From Hirsutella rhossiliensis (taxonomy: Eukaryota > Ascomycota > Sordariomycetes > Hypocreales > Ophiocordycipitaceae), in assembly GCF_020360975.1 (NCBI RefSeq), contig NW_025408671.1:5952001-6016000 (forward strand): a DNA stretch of 64,000 bases. Reading direction: 5' to 3'. Each line of letters begins with the position of its first letter. Within the stretch, counting starts at the first letter, position 1. The notes beneath the pieces are model-generated. The model was not told the origin of the DNA. It worked only from the letters and a program-made list of their open reading frames with translations, and did not search any database. Position numbers and translations under genes: made by a program. Below, piece after piece: positions 1 to 10,699 of this stretch.

Positions 1-896
1 TATTAGTAGTATATACCTAAGTACTTTATTAGCTTATACCTCTTAGTAGCGCTCTTATAGCTTCCTTTTACGCTTATATTAAATAAAGAGCTTTTACGTA
101 ATCTATCCTTTTAAGCTAGGGAGTAAGAGAAATACTAATATTAATAAAAGGTAGGCTCCCTACTCTTTTTTTTTAGCTATTTCTACTAGACCGGATATCT
201 CTTTTATAGTCTCCTAGCTAGCTAGATATAACTAGAATCCTAGCCCTAGGTATTAAGAAGTAGTAGATAAAGCTATCCTTTATATCTATTTAATAAGATT
301 ATATAGTCTATGCCTAAGAAGATAGGAAGGAAACTAGCTACTAAAATCTTCCTTTATTTAAGGATTCTGTCCTTTATAGATAATTCCTTAAATAGAAAGA
401 GCTTATAAGAGTATATTATATCCCTTTTAAAGGAACTATTACTTAGAGAGCTTTAAAGTAAGCTACTATTATAACTTTAAGTATAAAGGTAAGCTACTAG
501 CTCTTTTAAAAGTATTAAAAGAAGCGATTTTCCTTAGCTAGCTACTAATATCTTTATAACTATAAATTCCGTCCTTATTAGCTATAGAATATAATAATAC
601 GTAGACTATATAAATTCTTATAAAGGAAAATAGTAAGCTATTAACCTAGCTATAGTATATCGATATCTATTAGTATTAGTTATACTAAGAGGTTTAAAGG
701 GGACTTATTTCTATCTATTAGGTTTTAATAGTATTAATAAAAGCTAACGGTCTTACGAAGCTATTACTAAAGTAAAAGCTAGCTATCTTTTTATAGTAAA
801 TTAAGCTAAAGACGTTTAAGAAAAGCTATCTTTAAAAGCCCGCCTTAAGAGTCTATAAGAGGAGCTAATAGTATATAAGAAGAAGGAGACGTTTAT
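1..896 (+). mobile_element. Ty1/copia 3' fragment (RNase H end), RIP-degraded
   Basis: Inverted copy of the sequence at about 5150-6051, and matching 50100-50930 in the plus copia element. In the less mutated copy at 50600-50800 the frame shows the copia RNase H landmarks: a CDN motif, a histidine-rich HVDIH-like block and an ADGLTK-like motif. Here most C and G in CpA/TpG context have become T and A, so many stops interrupt it. The first ~58 bases are not copia. They are the foreign junction segment also found at 5993-6051 and 60834-60885. The fragment stops at 896, where an LTR in the opposite orientation begins. No function remains. Confidence 0.8.
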
Positions 897-1381
897 TCTC
901 GTAAAGAGAGATATAAGAAGTATATAAAAATATATAAAGGTAAAATTAAAAGTAAGGGGTTAAATAGGGAGGGCAGAAAGATTTAATTCTTATAGGGGTA
1001 GTAATAAAGGTAAGGGAGTAATTATTATATTGCCTTAATTATCCTTCTTTTCTTTATCTAACGCCCCTCTTTATACCTATTTAGTATCTTAATTAATAAA
1101 GAAGATCCTACTTAAAGAAGCTACTAATATCCTTTTAACTACTAGGCTTTTTACCGGTTTTTCCCTTCCTTTCTAGCCGTTGCTAGTATATCTATCTTAT
1201 CTCTCGCTACCTTTATAGGAAGCTATTACTACTTCTACTTCCCCTTATACCCCTACCCTCCTTTTTATACCTCTTTTTAGCTCCTTCTTCCCTTTTCTAT
1301 ACTAAGTGTTTTTAGCTTCCTAGGTCCCTTATACTAAGGGATATCTCTAAGAACTACGAAATTAATCTATGCTTCGCGATA
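897..1381 (-). repeat. copia LTR (3' LTR, minus orientation)
   Basis: 485-bp copy of the copia LTR, which recurs at 4364-4849, 10110-10486 (truncated), 15886-16362, 27623-28098, 51228-51706 and 59211-59696. Read on the minus strand it starts TATCGC (probably TGTCGC before RIP) next to a purine-rich tract (minus strand of 1382-1398), and ends in an ATATCTCTC-type sequence. The adjacent polypurine tract and RNase H fragment show it is the 3' LTR of a minus-strand element. Confidence 0.82.
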
Positions 1382-2348
1382 TACCCCCTTAGCTATAGCC
1401 TGCCCTTATAGAAAGGGTAAAGCTAAATACCTAGGCTGGTAAGCGTAAAAAGGAGGTCTTAGTCTATACTTATCCCTTACTTAATAAATCCGGGTTATAG
1501 CCCTAAGCTCTTTTAGACCTACTTTAGGAAAAGGGGCCTTAAGGAGGAAATTAAGTCCTATAAATAAGGGGGGCTTCTCTAAGGATAAGTCCTTATAAAA
1601 AGGGGGCCTTTTAAGAAGAATAAATCCTAATTAAGCTAGGGGCCCTCCTTTAGGATAAGTCCTAATTCCTATCTTTAGCTATAGACGTCTCTTTCCTCCT
1701 ACGTACTATTAGCTCCTCTTATAGACTCTTAAGGCGGGCCTCTAAGGATAGCTTTTCTTAAACGTCTTCTAGCTTAATTTACTATAAAAAGATAGCTAGC
1801 TTTTACTTTAGTAAGGGCTTTATAAGACCGTCGCCTTTTATTAATACCGTTAGAACCTAATAGATAGAAATTAGTCCCCTTTAGACCTCTTAATATAACT
1901 AATACTAATAAATATCGATATACTATAGCTAGGTTAATAGCTTACTATTTTCCTTTATAAGAATTCGTATAGTCTATATATTATTATATTCTATAGCTAA
2001 TAGGGACGGAATTTATAGTCGTAATAATATTAGTAGCTAGCTAAGGAAAATCGCTTCTTTTAATACTTTTAAAAGAGCTAGTAGCTCTACCTCTATACTA
2101 AAAGTCGTAATAGTAGCTTACTTTAAAGCTCTCTAAGTAATAGTTCCTTTAAAAAGGGATATAATATACCTTTATAAGCTCTTTCTATCTAAGGAATTAT
2201 CCGTAAAGGATAAATCGCTTAAATAAAAGAAGATTTTAGTAGCTTATTTCCTTCCTTACCCTCTTAGGTATAGACTATATAATCTCGTTAAATAGAGATA
2301 AAATATAGCTCTATCTACTACTTCTTAATACCTAGGGCTAGGACTTTA
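1382..2348 (-). mobile_element. Ty1/copia 3' internal fragment, RIP-degraded
   Basis: Minus-strand copy of the copia RNase H region, collinear with 4850-5992, 10487-11620 and 59697-60833. It begins with the polypurine tract next to the LTR at 897-1381. It is cut off at 2348, where repeat X begins. All frames carry RIP-type stops. With 1-896 it forms a large imperfect inverted repeat around one LTR, which suggests either insertion of one copia copy into another or recombination between opposed copies. Confidence 0.8.
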
Positions 2349-4363
2349 GTTTCCTAGCTTAATTAACTTAGAAAAACTCGCCCTTTTATAAAATCCTAAC
2401 TTATATATATCTCTATTTATACTTATACTATTAACGCTAGCCTAGTAAGTAGCTATATAGCCTAAATGCCCTTATTAGTATATACGCCCGCCCGTATATA
2501 TATATATATAGCCTATACTTAGCGCTCTTAGCTATAGCTTAAATTCGTTTAAAAGCGTATCTTTAACCGGCCTTCTAGCCCCCTACGGCTACGTAGGCGG
2601 GCGCGGCTACTTAATTACCTCTTATCTAATAACTCTTCTAACGCTTAATAAAGTAAGCCGCCCTAATAATGCCGCCCTTAATAAAGCGAGCTATCTTAAT
2701 AATACTATAGCCGCGCTACCCTTACTATAATCTCCTCTTAATTCCCTTCCCTTAATATTTCTTTAGCTAGACGATTATTATAGTAACGCTATAAAAGACC
2801 TTAGACTATATAAGGGGGTCTCTAATAGGACTATCCTAGAGGCTATATATTAAGAACTAGCTTAGTAGATATCTAATTAAAGTAAAAGTAGATTTATTAT
2901 AGAAAGGTTATTTAAGACTTAGATAATGCCCCTATAACCCCTCTCCTTATTAGTTCTTAACTACGCTAATATAGTACGTAGTTAGTAGTACTATCTTATA
3001 TATTTCTTAGCTACTAGGTAGTAACTTTATCTTAATATAAGGTTATAAAGAAAGGTTAATTCTTAGTTACTAGTAACTCCGTTTTCCCTTATAAACTATT
3101 CCTTACTAATAGCGTCTATAGTAAATCCTAGCTCTATATATTTTAACTAATAGCTAATATAGCTAGTAAATTTCCTTTATATTATAGTAGCTTTATCCCT
3201 TAATTTAATATAATAAATAGATAGCTCTACTTATAGCTACCGTTAACGATTATACTATATAGAAGTAGCCGGTCGCTATATAGATATCGCGCTAGTAAAG
3301 TAAACTATTAAGTAGATATCTTTATTAGGATATATAAGTAGCTATTCTTTAATAGCTAGGATATTAACCGTTTACGATAGGTAGACCTTAGGGACTATTA
3401 GTAGTAGGTACTTATAACGGTTTATAATAAGCTTATTAATCTAGTAGAGACTAAGTTCTAATTACTAATTAAACGAATTAACTAATATAAGGCTTTAGGT
3501 TATTATATTTCGGATCTAAGATATATTATTAGCCGTTGCTTAGCCTAGTAAAGGCCGATGCCGACTATATATAAAGGTAGGCTTAAAAAACGTCTTTTTA
3601 GCTAACCTTTTAAAGCTAAGCTTAAAATATAAAAATTAATATACGCTTAAAGTCCTTAAGAACAGCGTATTATGCCCCCTTAAGTATAGCCTCGCGTAGC
3701 TACTAACGGGTGCGTAATATACTACTAAAGATTACGAATTAAGCGAGGTTTAACCTTATATAAGTAGAAAACCTTTCCCTGCCCTCCCTAACTAAGGGTA
3801 TATGCCCCTAGCTAAAGGGACCTAGCCTAGACCCGACCTAGGACCCTAGCCTAGGCCTAAGGAGGGCCCCTTTAACCCCCCTCCCCCCCTTAACCTAAGG
3901 GCCGCTTTAAAAGGCTAATACCTTTTAAAGACCTTAAAAGAAAGGCCTAAGGCTTAAGACTAAGCTTAAGAGGATACTAAGATAAAAGATAATACCTAGC
4001 TTATACTAAAGACTAGCTTCTTTAGGCCTAGCTTAGCCCTGCCTTAGTCTAGCTACTTTTAACTTAACTAGACTTTAAAGTAAGTAAAGAGGTAAATAAA
4101 AGCTACCTTTAGTAGCTCTATTAGCCTTATACTTATCTAACCTATATTTTAATACTTATAGTAGACCTAGCCCTAGCCCTAGCACCCCTTTCCTAGGGAC
4201 TAGGCCTAAGGCTTCCTTTAATAGGCCTTCTAAGCCCTTAAGGAAGCTAAAAAATCGAACCCTTTTATAAGACCCTTATAAAAGGGCTCGAGAAGGCAGC
4301 TATAGGGACCCTAGACTATTTTTAAAATAAGCTTAATAAGGCTTTAAAGGAACTAGCTATATT
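2349..4363 (+). pseudogene. Repeat X, left copy: unidentified multicopy coding sequence, fully RIPed
   Basis: Direct copy of 56978-59210. Against the nearly unmutated start of the right copy (56978-57490) the differences I checked are C-to-T or G-to-A. For example the CA microsatellite at 57124-57139 has become TA repeats at 2495-2510. In the right copy one plus frame runs for more than 1.3 kb with stops only of TAG/TAA type, so the family clearly encoded a protein. I do not recognise the protein. It lacks 218 bp present in the right copy (58950-59167). It ends where a copia LTR begins at 4364. Confidence 0.75.
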
Positions 4364-4849
4364 TCTTATAAAGAGAGATATAAAAAGTATATATATAATA
4401 TATAAAGGTAAAATTAAAAGTAAGGGGTTAGATAGGCAGGGCAGAGATATTTAATTCTTACTAGGGTAGTAATTATAGTAACGGAGTAATTATTATATTA
4501 CCTTAATTATCCTTCTTTCCTTTATTTAATACCCCTCTTTATACCTATCTAGTATCTTAATTAATAAAGAAGATCCTACTTAAAGAAGCTACTAATATCC
4601 TTTTAACTACTAAGCTTTTTACTAGTTTTTCCCTTTCTTTCTAGCTATTACCGGTATATCTATCTTATCTCTCGCTACCTTTATAGGAAGCTATCGCTAC
4701 TTTTACTTCCCCTTATACCCTTACCCTCCTTTCTATACCTTTTTTTAGCTCCTTCTTCCTTTTTCTATATTAAGTATTTTTAGCTTCCTTAGTCCCTCTT
4801 ACTAAGGGATATCTCTAAGAACTACGAAATTAGGCTACGCTTTATAATA
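4364..4849 (-). repeat. copia LTR (3' LTR, minus orientation)
   Basis: 486-bp LTR of the same copia family, placed directly after repeat X. The polypurine tract and copia RNase H fragment follow, so it is the 3' LTR of a minus-strand element. The right-hand block carries the same LTR at the homologous place (59211-59696, constant offset 54847), showing that the insertion happened before the block was duplicated. Confidence 0.85.
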
Positions 4850-5992
4850 TACCCCCTTAGCTATAGCCTGCCCTTATAGAAAGGGTAACGCTAAATAATT
4901 AGGCCGGTAAGCGTATAGAGGAGGTCTTAGTCTATACTTAGCCCTTACTTAAGAAATCCGGGTTTTAGCCTAGGCTTTTTAAACCTACTTTTTAAAAGGG
5001 GCCTAAGGAGGAAATTAAGTCCTATAAAAAAGGGGTCCTTCTCTAAGGATAAATCCTTAAAAAGGGGCCTTTAAGAAGAATAAGTCTTAATTAAGCTAAG
5101 GGCCCTCCTTTAGGATAAGTCCTAGTTCCTCTCTTTAGCTATAGACGTCTCTTTTTTCTTATATACTATTAGCTCCTCTTATAAACTCTTAAAGCAGGCT
5201 TTTAAGGATAGCTTCTCTTAAACGTCTTTTAGCTTAATTTACTATAAAAAGATAGCTAGCTTTTACTTTAGTAATAGCTTTATAAGACCGTTAGCTTTTA
5301 TTAATACTATTAAAACCTAACGGATAGAAATAAGTCCCCTTTAGACCTCTTAGTATAACTAATACTAATAGATATCGATATACTATAGCTAGGTCGATAG
5401 CTTACTATTTTCCTTTATAAGAATTTATATAGTCTACGTATTATTATATTCTATAGCTAATAAGGACGGAATTTATAGTTATAAAGATATTAGTAGCTAG
5501 CTAAGGAAAATCGCTTCTTTTAATACTTTTAAAAGAGCTAGTAGCTTTACCTTTATACTTAAAGTTATAATAGTAGCTTACTTTAAAGCTCTCTAAGTAA
5601 TAGTTCCTTTAAAAAGGGATATAATATACTCTTATAAGCTCTTTCTATTTAAGGAATTATCTATAAAGGACGAATCGCTTAAATAAAGGAAGATTTTAGT
5701 AGCTAGTTTCCTTCCCTATCTTCTTAGGCATAGACTATATAATCTTATTAAATAGATATAAAGGATAGCTTTATCTACTACTTCTTAATACCTAGGGCTA
5801 GGATTCTAGTTATATCTAGCTAGCTAGGAGACTATAAAAGAGATATCCGGTCTAGTAGAAATAGCTAAAAAAAAAGAGTAGGGAGCTTACTTTCTATTAA
5901 TATCGGTGTTTCTCTTACTCCTTAACTTAAAAGGATAGATTACGTAAAAGCTCTTTATTTAATATAAGCGTAAAAGGAAGCTATAAGAGCGC
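4850..5992 (-). mobile_element. Ty1/copia 3' internal fragment, RIP-degraded
   Basis: Minus-strand RNase H and upstream sequence of copia, collinear with 10487-11620. The match ends at 5992 within a GGAAGCT sequence. The following ~60 bp (5993-6051) are not copia and lead into gypsy family G1. The same breakpoint is present at 60833 and, inverted, near position 58, so it is an old junction copied more than once. Confidence 0.78.
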
Positions 5993-8900
5993 TACTAAGA
6001 GGTATAAGCTAATAAAGTACTTAGGTATATACTACTAATATATTAGTAAGGTATTAATAAGGAATTATACTTACCTTACTTATAAGTTATAGACTACTTA
6101 CTACTTTAACTAAAAGAAGAGAAATCCCTTTTCTTATAAGCTTTAGTCTTATAATAAGGAGAATAAAATATATATAGTATAGTAACTCTAGCTATCTCTA
6201 TTACCTAACTAATCGTACTATAATATATATTCCTTTATAACTTTTAAAGCTTCCTTTTTTAGTTACTTAGTAAAGATAGCTACTTAAAAAAGACTATATA
6301 ACGCTCCTATAGCGTAATATAGTAATTAACTAGTTAAGGCCTCTTTATTATATATATTAAGTATCTACTTAAAAGATAAAAAATAAGAAGATATATCCTT
6401 AAAATAAACCCCTATTATAAATAGTATTATAACTATATTAAAGATATCGCTACTTATAGGTATAAGATAACCGTCTTATAAGGAAAAGCTTATAGCTTTA
6501 TAAGTATATATTAAGGAGCTAAAGGAGATAAAACGCCTATAAGATCGTATTATATAATTAAAGGAGGGAATTATTAAACGCGCCGGTGCTATCGCTATCC
6601 GTTTAAAGAAGCGTCGATAGTCCTACTCCCTTAAATCGGATAGTAGTTATAGTAGTAAGATTAAGATTAATTATATCGCTTAATTATCTTAACCTACTAA
6701 TATATAGAAACATTTAAACTAGACTTATAATTTAAAGGACGCTTTTAAGGTAGCGCTTAGATATTTTTATTATAATAAAATAAAGATCCTTTATATAATA
6801 GATTATATATATAGCGACTTTAAAGTAAGATAGCGCTAATACTTTAAAGAATAAGCGCTAATCGACTAAATTAAATATAGTATAGATTAAGTATACTTTA
6901 AAGAATAGATACTTATCTTAATTAAAGATACTATAAATAAAGAGATACTATTAGCGACGTAATTAAAGGAGGCTCGCTAATAAAAAGGCTAGTCCCTCTT
7001 AAAGTTTAGCTTATACCTTAACTCCTTAAAGAGGTATTTTAAATACCTATTAATAAAAGCGCGTGCTCTTATATTTTTTATTAAGCTAGAACTATAACTT
7101 TAAAACTAAATTAACCTTTATTTAATACTTATTTATATATATTAACGGGAAGAGCTTATATAAGTCGCTTAATAATATTATAATACTACTATTAATAAGA
7201 AGTAATATATTAATACTACTTTTACCCTTAAAAGAACTAAGAATAGAAATAGTACTATACCTTAAGGTAGTATATATAAAGGGAGGAATTAAAGAGGCCG
7301 ATAAGCTAGGCTAAATTATTAAGAAAATACTACTAACTTAACTAATAACTAGTAAGCTAGCGATATACTAACTAAGGGCTAAACTAAGGGATATTATTAA
7401 AAAAGAAGATCTTTTACTTTATTAAGAATTATATATTTCTAATATAATAAGCTAGGATACCTATTTATAAAATATACTAATACTTTAAAGGTAAAAACCT
7501 TAGTAAAGACTTTTAAAATTTAATACTATAAACTAAGGAAAAAGTAAGATATTAAGTTAAATACCTCTCTCTTAGTAAACTTAATACTTATAAGATAGTT
7601 ACTTAAAACTCTTATAATAATATTAAAGCGAAACCTTACTAAAGCCTTTATATATTTAGATACTTATAGTACTATTAACCTTATAAATATATACTTTACT
7701 TAATAGTAAGGATTACTATAAGTAGTACTATTATACCTTAAGTTATTAAGGCTTTATAAGGAATAGTATTCCTACTATAAATAAAGTAGCTATAATATAC
7801 TCTCTTAATTATATAAGCTAATAAGTAGTATAGTAATTATAGATAAAGTCTTATCTTATAAAGTAAGAATCGCCTATTATTTTATATATTATTATATATT
7901 AAACGGGTTACTAGGTATTATATAATCGGGAATTAAAAGAATAGAGCTAGCTTAAAATACTAGCTAAGACCTCTTAAGAATATTAGTATAACTAACCTCC
8001 TTTAAATATAAATATTAGTAGAACTAAGATACTTTTAGATACGCTTAAGGTATTATAGAATTCCTTAGTTTTAAGACTATATAGTAGCCTAAATCTAGTC
8101 TTAAAAGGTTCTTTTATTTAGCTATAATTATCTATATAAGATAGTATATCTACTAGTAAATAGAGATAGAACTATTAACTTTAATACCTCTTTTATATAC
8201 TAATATACTACTAATAAATTCCGTTAAAAATCCTACCTTATACTCCTTCTTCCCCTTTATTATATAGTCTTATATAATTCCTTAATTTCCTAAAATTCTA
8301 CTTTTACTTATATACCTTAAGAGGCTTAGTAATAGTAAGGTAAAGGAGTATAAAGTATAGTTAGTACTACTTTAAATAATAAATATAAGAGGCACTAAAA
8401 AGATAATTACTTATTTTTATAATAATACTAATAAGTTAATACTAAACGATTAAGTATTAATCCTTTTATTAGTTATTACCTTAAAGGATAAATATATTTA
8501 TATTATCCTATAAAAATAATAGTAGTAGTTTAAGTAGTAACTAAGTAGTAAAACCTTATAAAACCCTTATAGATTCTTTTAAGAATATAGGAATAAAGTA
8601 AGGGTATATATAATAGTACTTAATCCTAAGATAATCTTACTACTAAATAAAGATAAAAATAAAGGGATTTTATAAAAGAATAAGGTAAAATCCTATAACT
8701 CTTTATTAGTTTAAAGATACTTTCTTAGCTAATAAATCTAACTTATTACTAGCGAGAAAGGGAATAAATTACGTAATTAATTTAATCCTTAATATAGAAC
8801 CCTTTATAGACTAATTTACCCTTTATTATAAAGGGAACTCTAAGTATTATACGACTAGATCTAAGATATAATAAAAGGAAAATAATCTAAGAGTTAAAGA

Positions 8901-10109
8901 GCTTAGCTAAGGCACCTATCCTTTTATTTTAAAAAGGGATAGTACTTTATAGCTATATATAAACTACCTAGGACTTAACTACGTTATATAAAAGAATCGG
9001 TACTATTTACCCTTTATTTTAGAGATTATTAACTACTATTAAAAGGCTAACTATTTTTCTAAGATTAATATATAGAATATATATTAACGTATTTAAATTT
9101 TAAAAGGAGATAAATAAAAGACCGCTTTTTAAATATATTATAAATATTTTAAATACCTAGTAATACCCTTTAAACTTACTAATATACTAGCTATATTTTA
9201 AAGCTATATTTATTAAGCGTATAATAGGCTTAAAGATATAATCTATATAGTTTACTTTAATAATATTCTTATATACTTAAAGATAAGAAAAGAATATACT
9301 AAATACTTAGGATAAGTAATAAAAAGGCTAAAGGCTATAAAGCCTTATATAAAACTATTAGTATATATCTTTTATTAATAGTTAATTAAGTTCCTTAGGT
9401 TTATTTTATTTATTAATAAGGTATTAATAGACCCTTAATAAGTAAAGGTAATAGCTTAATAGCTTAAACCTATAACCTACTATAATATTTAGGTTTTCCT
9501 TTAGTTCTATAATTTTTACCGATAATTTATATATAGGTACTTAAAAGTTATAGCGCCCTTAACTATATTATTAAAAGGGAGTAAAAATAAAAAGAAGCTA
9601 AGGAGTATAGAGCTAAACCTTACTAAAAGGGTAGCGTTTTAGGCTCTTAAAGATACTTTTTAAAGAGCCTTACTCCTTTAATATTATAATCTAGAAAAAT
9701 ATATTTATATTAAAATAAATATATTATAATTTATAATAGTAAGGATTATCTTTTAACTTAATAATAAAGGGCGCTACTATCTAATTATATTTTAGTTAAG
9801 GAAGTTTACTAAAGCCGAACTTAATTATAGTATTTTAAACTAAGAACTATTCGCTATTATTAAGTTATTTAAATACTAGTAATATTATATTAAAGGGTAG
9901 TATATAAAGTAAAGGTATTATTAAACTACTATAACCTTTAAATATTTATATACTAAAATCCTTAAATAAAGGGTAAGTAAGATAGTATATATATTTAGTA
10001 CTATTTAACTTTATAATTAAGTATTATATAGGTAAATTAAACCTAGCTAACGTACTATCGAAAATACTTAGATATAAAAGTAAGAAGCCCTTATTTATAA
10101 AACTATTAC
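5993..10109 (+). mobile_element. Ty3/gypsy family G1, plus copy (gag to RNase H), 3' truncated
   Basis: AT-rich, RIPed gypsy element read on plus. A gag zinc knuckle survives as a ghost at 7434-7475, where Cys and His codons have become TAT or TAC in the spacing C-x2-C-x4-H-x4-C. The reverse transcriptase lies at about 8850-9500: a KGD..KTAF block near 9105, then PFKLTN.PATFQ, then the active site at about 9253, now YFNN instead of YxDD. RNase H follows to about 10080. No integrase is present, because the copia LTR at 10110 interrupts the element. The exact 5' end and LTR are not resolved. The same sequence is repeated at 60834-64000 and in reverse at 25117-27622. Confidence 0.8.
8850..10080 (+). 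pseudogene. G1 gypsy reverse transcriptase/RNase H, RIP-inactivated
   Basis: This would copy element RNA into cDNA in the virus-like particle. The conserved order is readable across stop codons: LGLN-VI..NRY.LPFI, YFSKI-I, KGD..KTAF, E-YLVMPFKLTN.PATFQ, and the catalytic block with both aspartates changed to asparagine (YFNN, about 9253). RIP explains the first change directly, because a GAC or GAT codon preceded by T becomes AAC or AAT. Most interruptions are TAA or TAG. Family assignment to Ty3/gypsy is firm; function is lost. Confidence 0.82.
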
Positions 10110-10486
10110 TAAGGGAGTAATTATTATATTGCCTTAATTATCCTTCTTTCCTTTATCTAACGCCCCTTTTTATATCTATTTAGCATCTTAATTAATAAAG
10201 AAGATCCTACTTAAAGAAGCTACTAATATCCTTTTAACTACTAAGCTTTTTACCGGTTTTTCCCCTCCTTTCTAGCCGTTACCGGCATATCCGTCTTATT
10301 TCTCGCTACCTCTATAGGAAGCTATCGCTGCTTCTACTTCCCCTCTTACCCCTACCCTCCTCTTTATACCTCTTTTTAGCTCCTTCTTTAAAACCTATTT
10401 CTTATACTAGGTATTTTTAGCTTCTTAGGTCCCTTATACTAAGGGATATCTCTAAGAACTACGAAATTAGGCTATACTTCGCAATA
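10110..10486 (-). repeat. copia 3' LTR, truncated
   Basis: Starts at the polypurine tract (minus strand of 10487-10503). The match to the other LTRs fails at about 10110, next to G1 sequence, so about 100 bp of the LTR end are missing. Confidence 0.78.
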
Positions 10487-10699
10487 TACCCCCTTAGCTA
10501 TAGCCTGCCCCTTAAGGGCATAGCTAATATAGCTTTAAGCTAGTAAGCGTATAGAGGAGGTTCTTAGCTCTATACTTCTCCCTTACTTAAGAAATCTAGG
10601 TTTTAGCCCTAGGCTCTTTTAGACCTACTTTAGGGAAAAGGGGCCTAAGGAGGAAATTAAGTCCTATATAAAAAGGGGGCTTCTCTAAGGATAAGTCCC

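Noticed and set aside
2490..2512. TA-repeat microsatellite as a feature in its own right
   Set aside because: The unRIPed copy shows it was a CA repeat; the TA run is a product of RIP.
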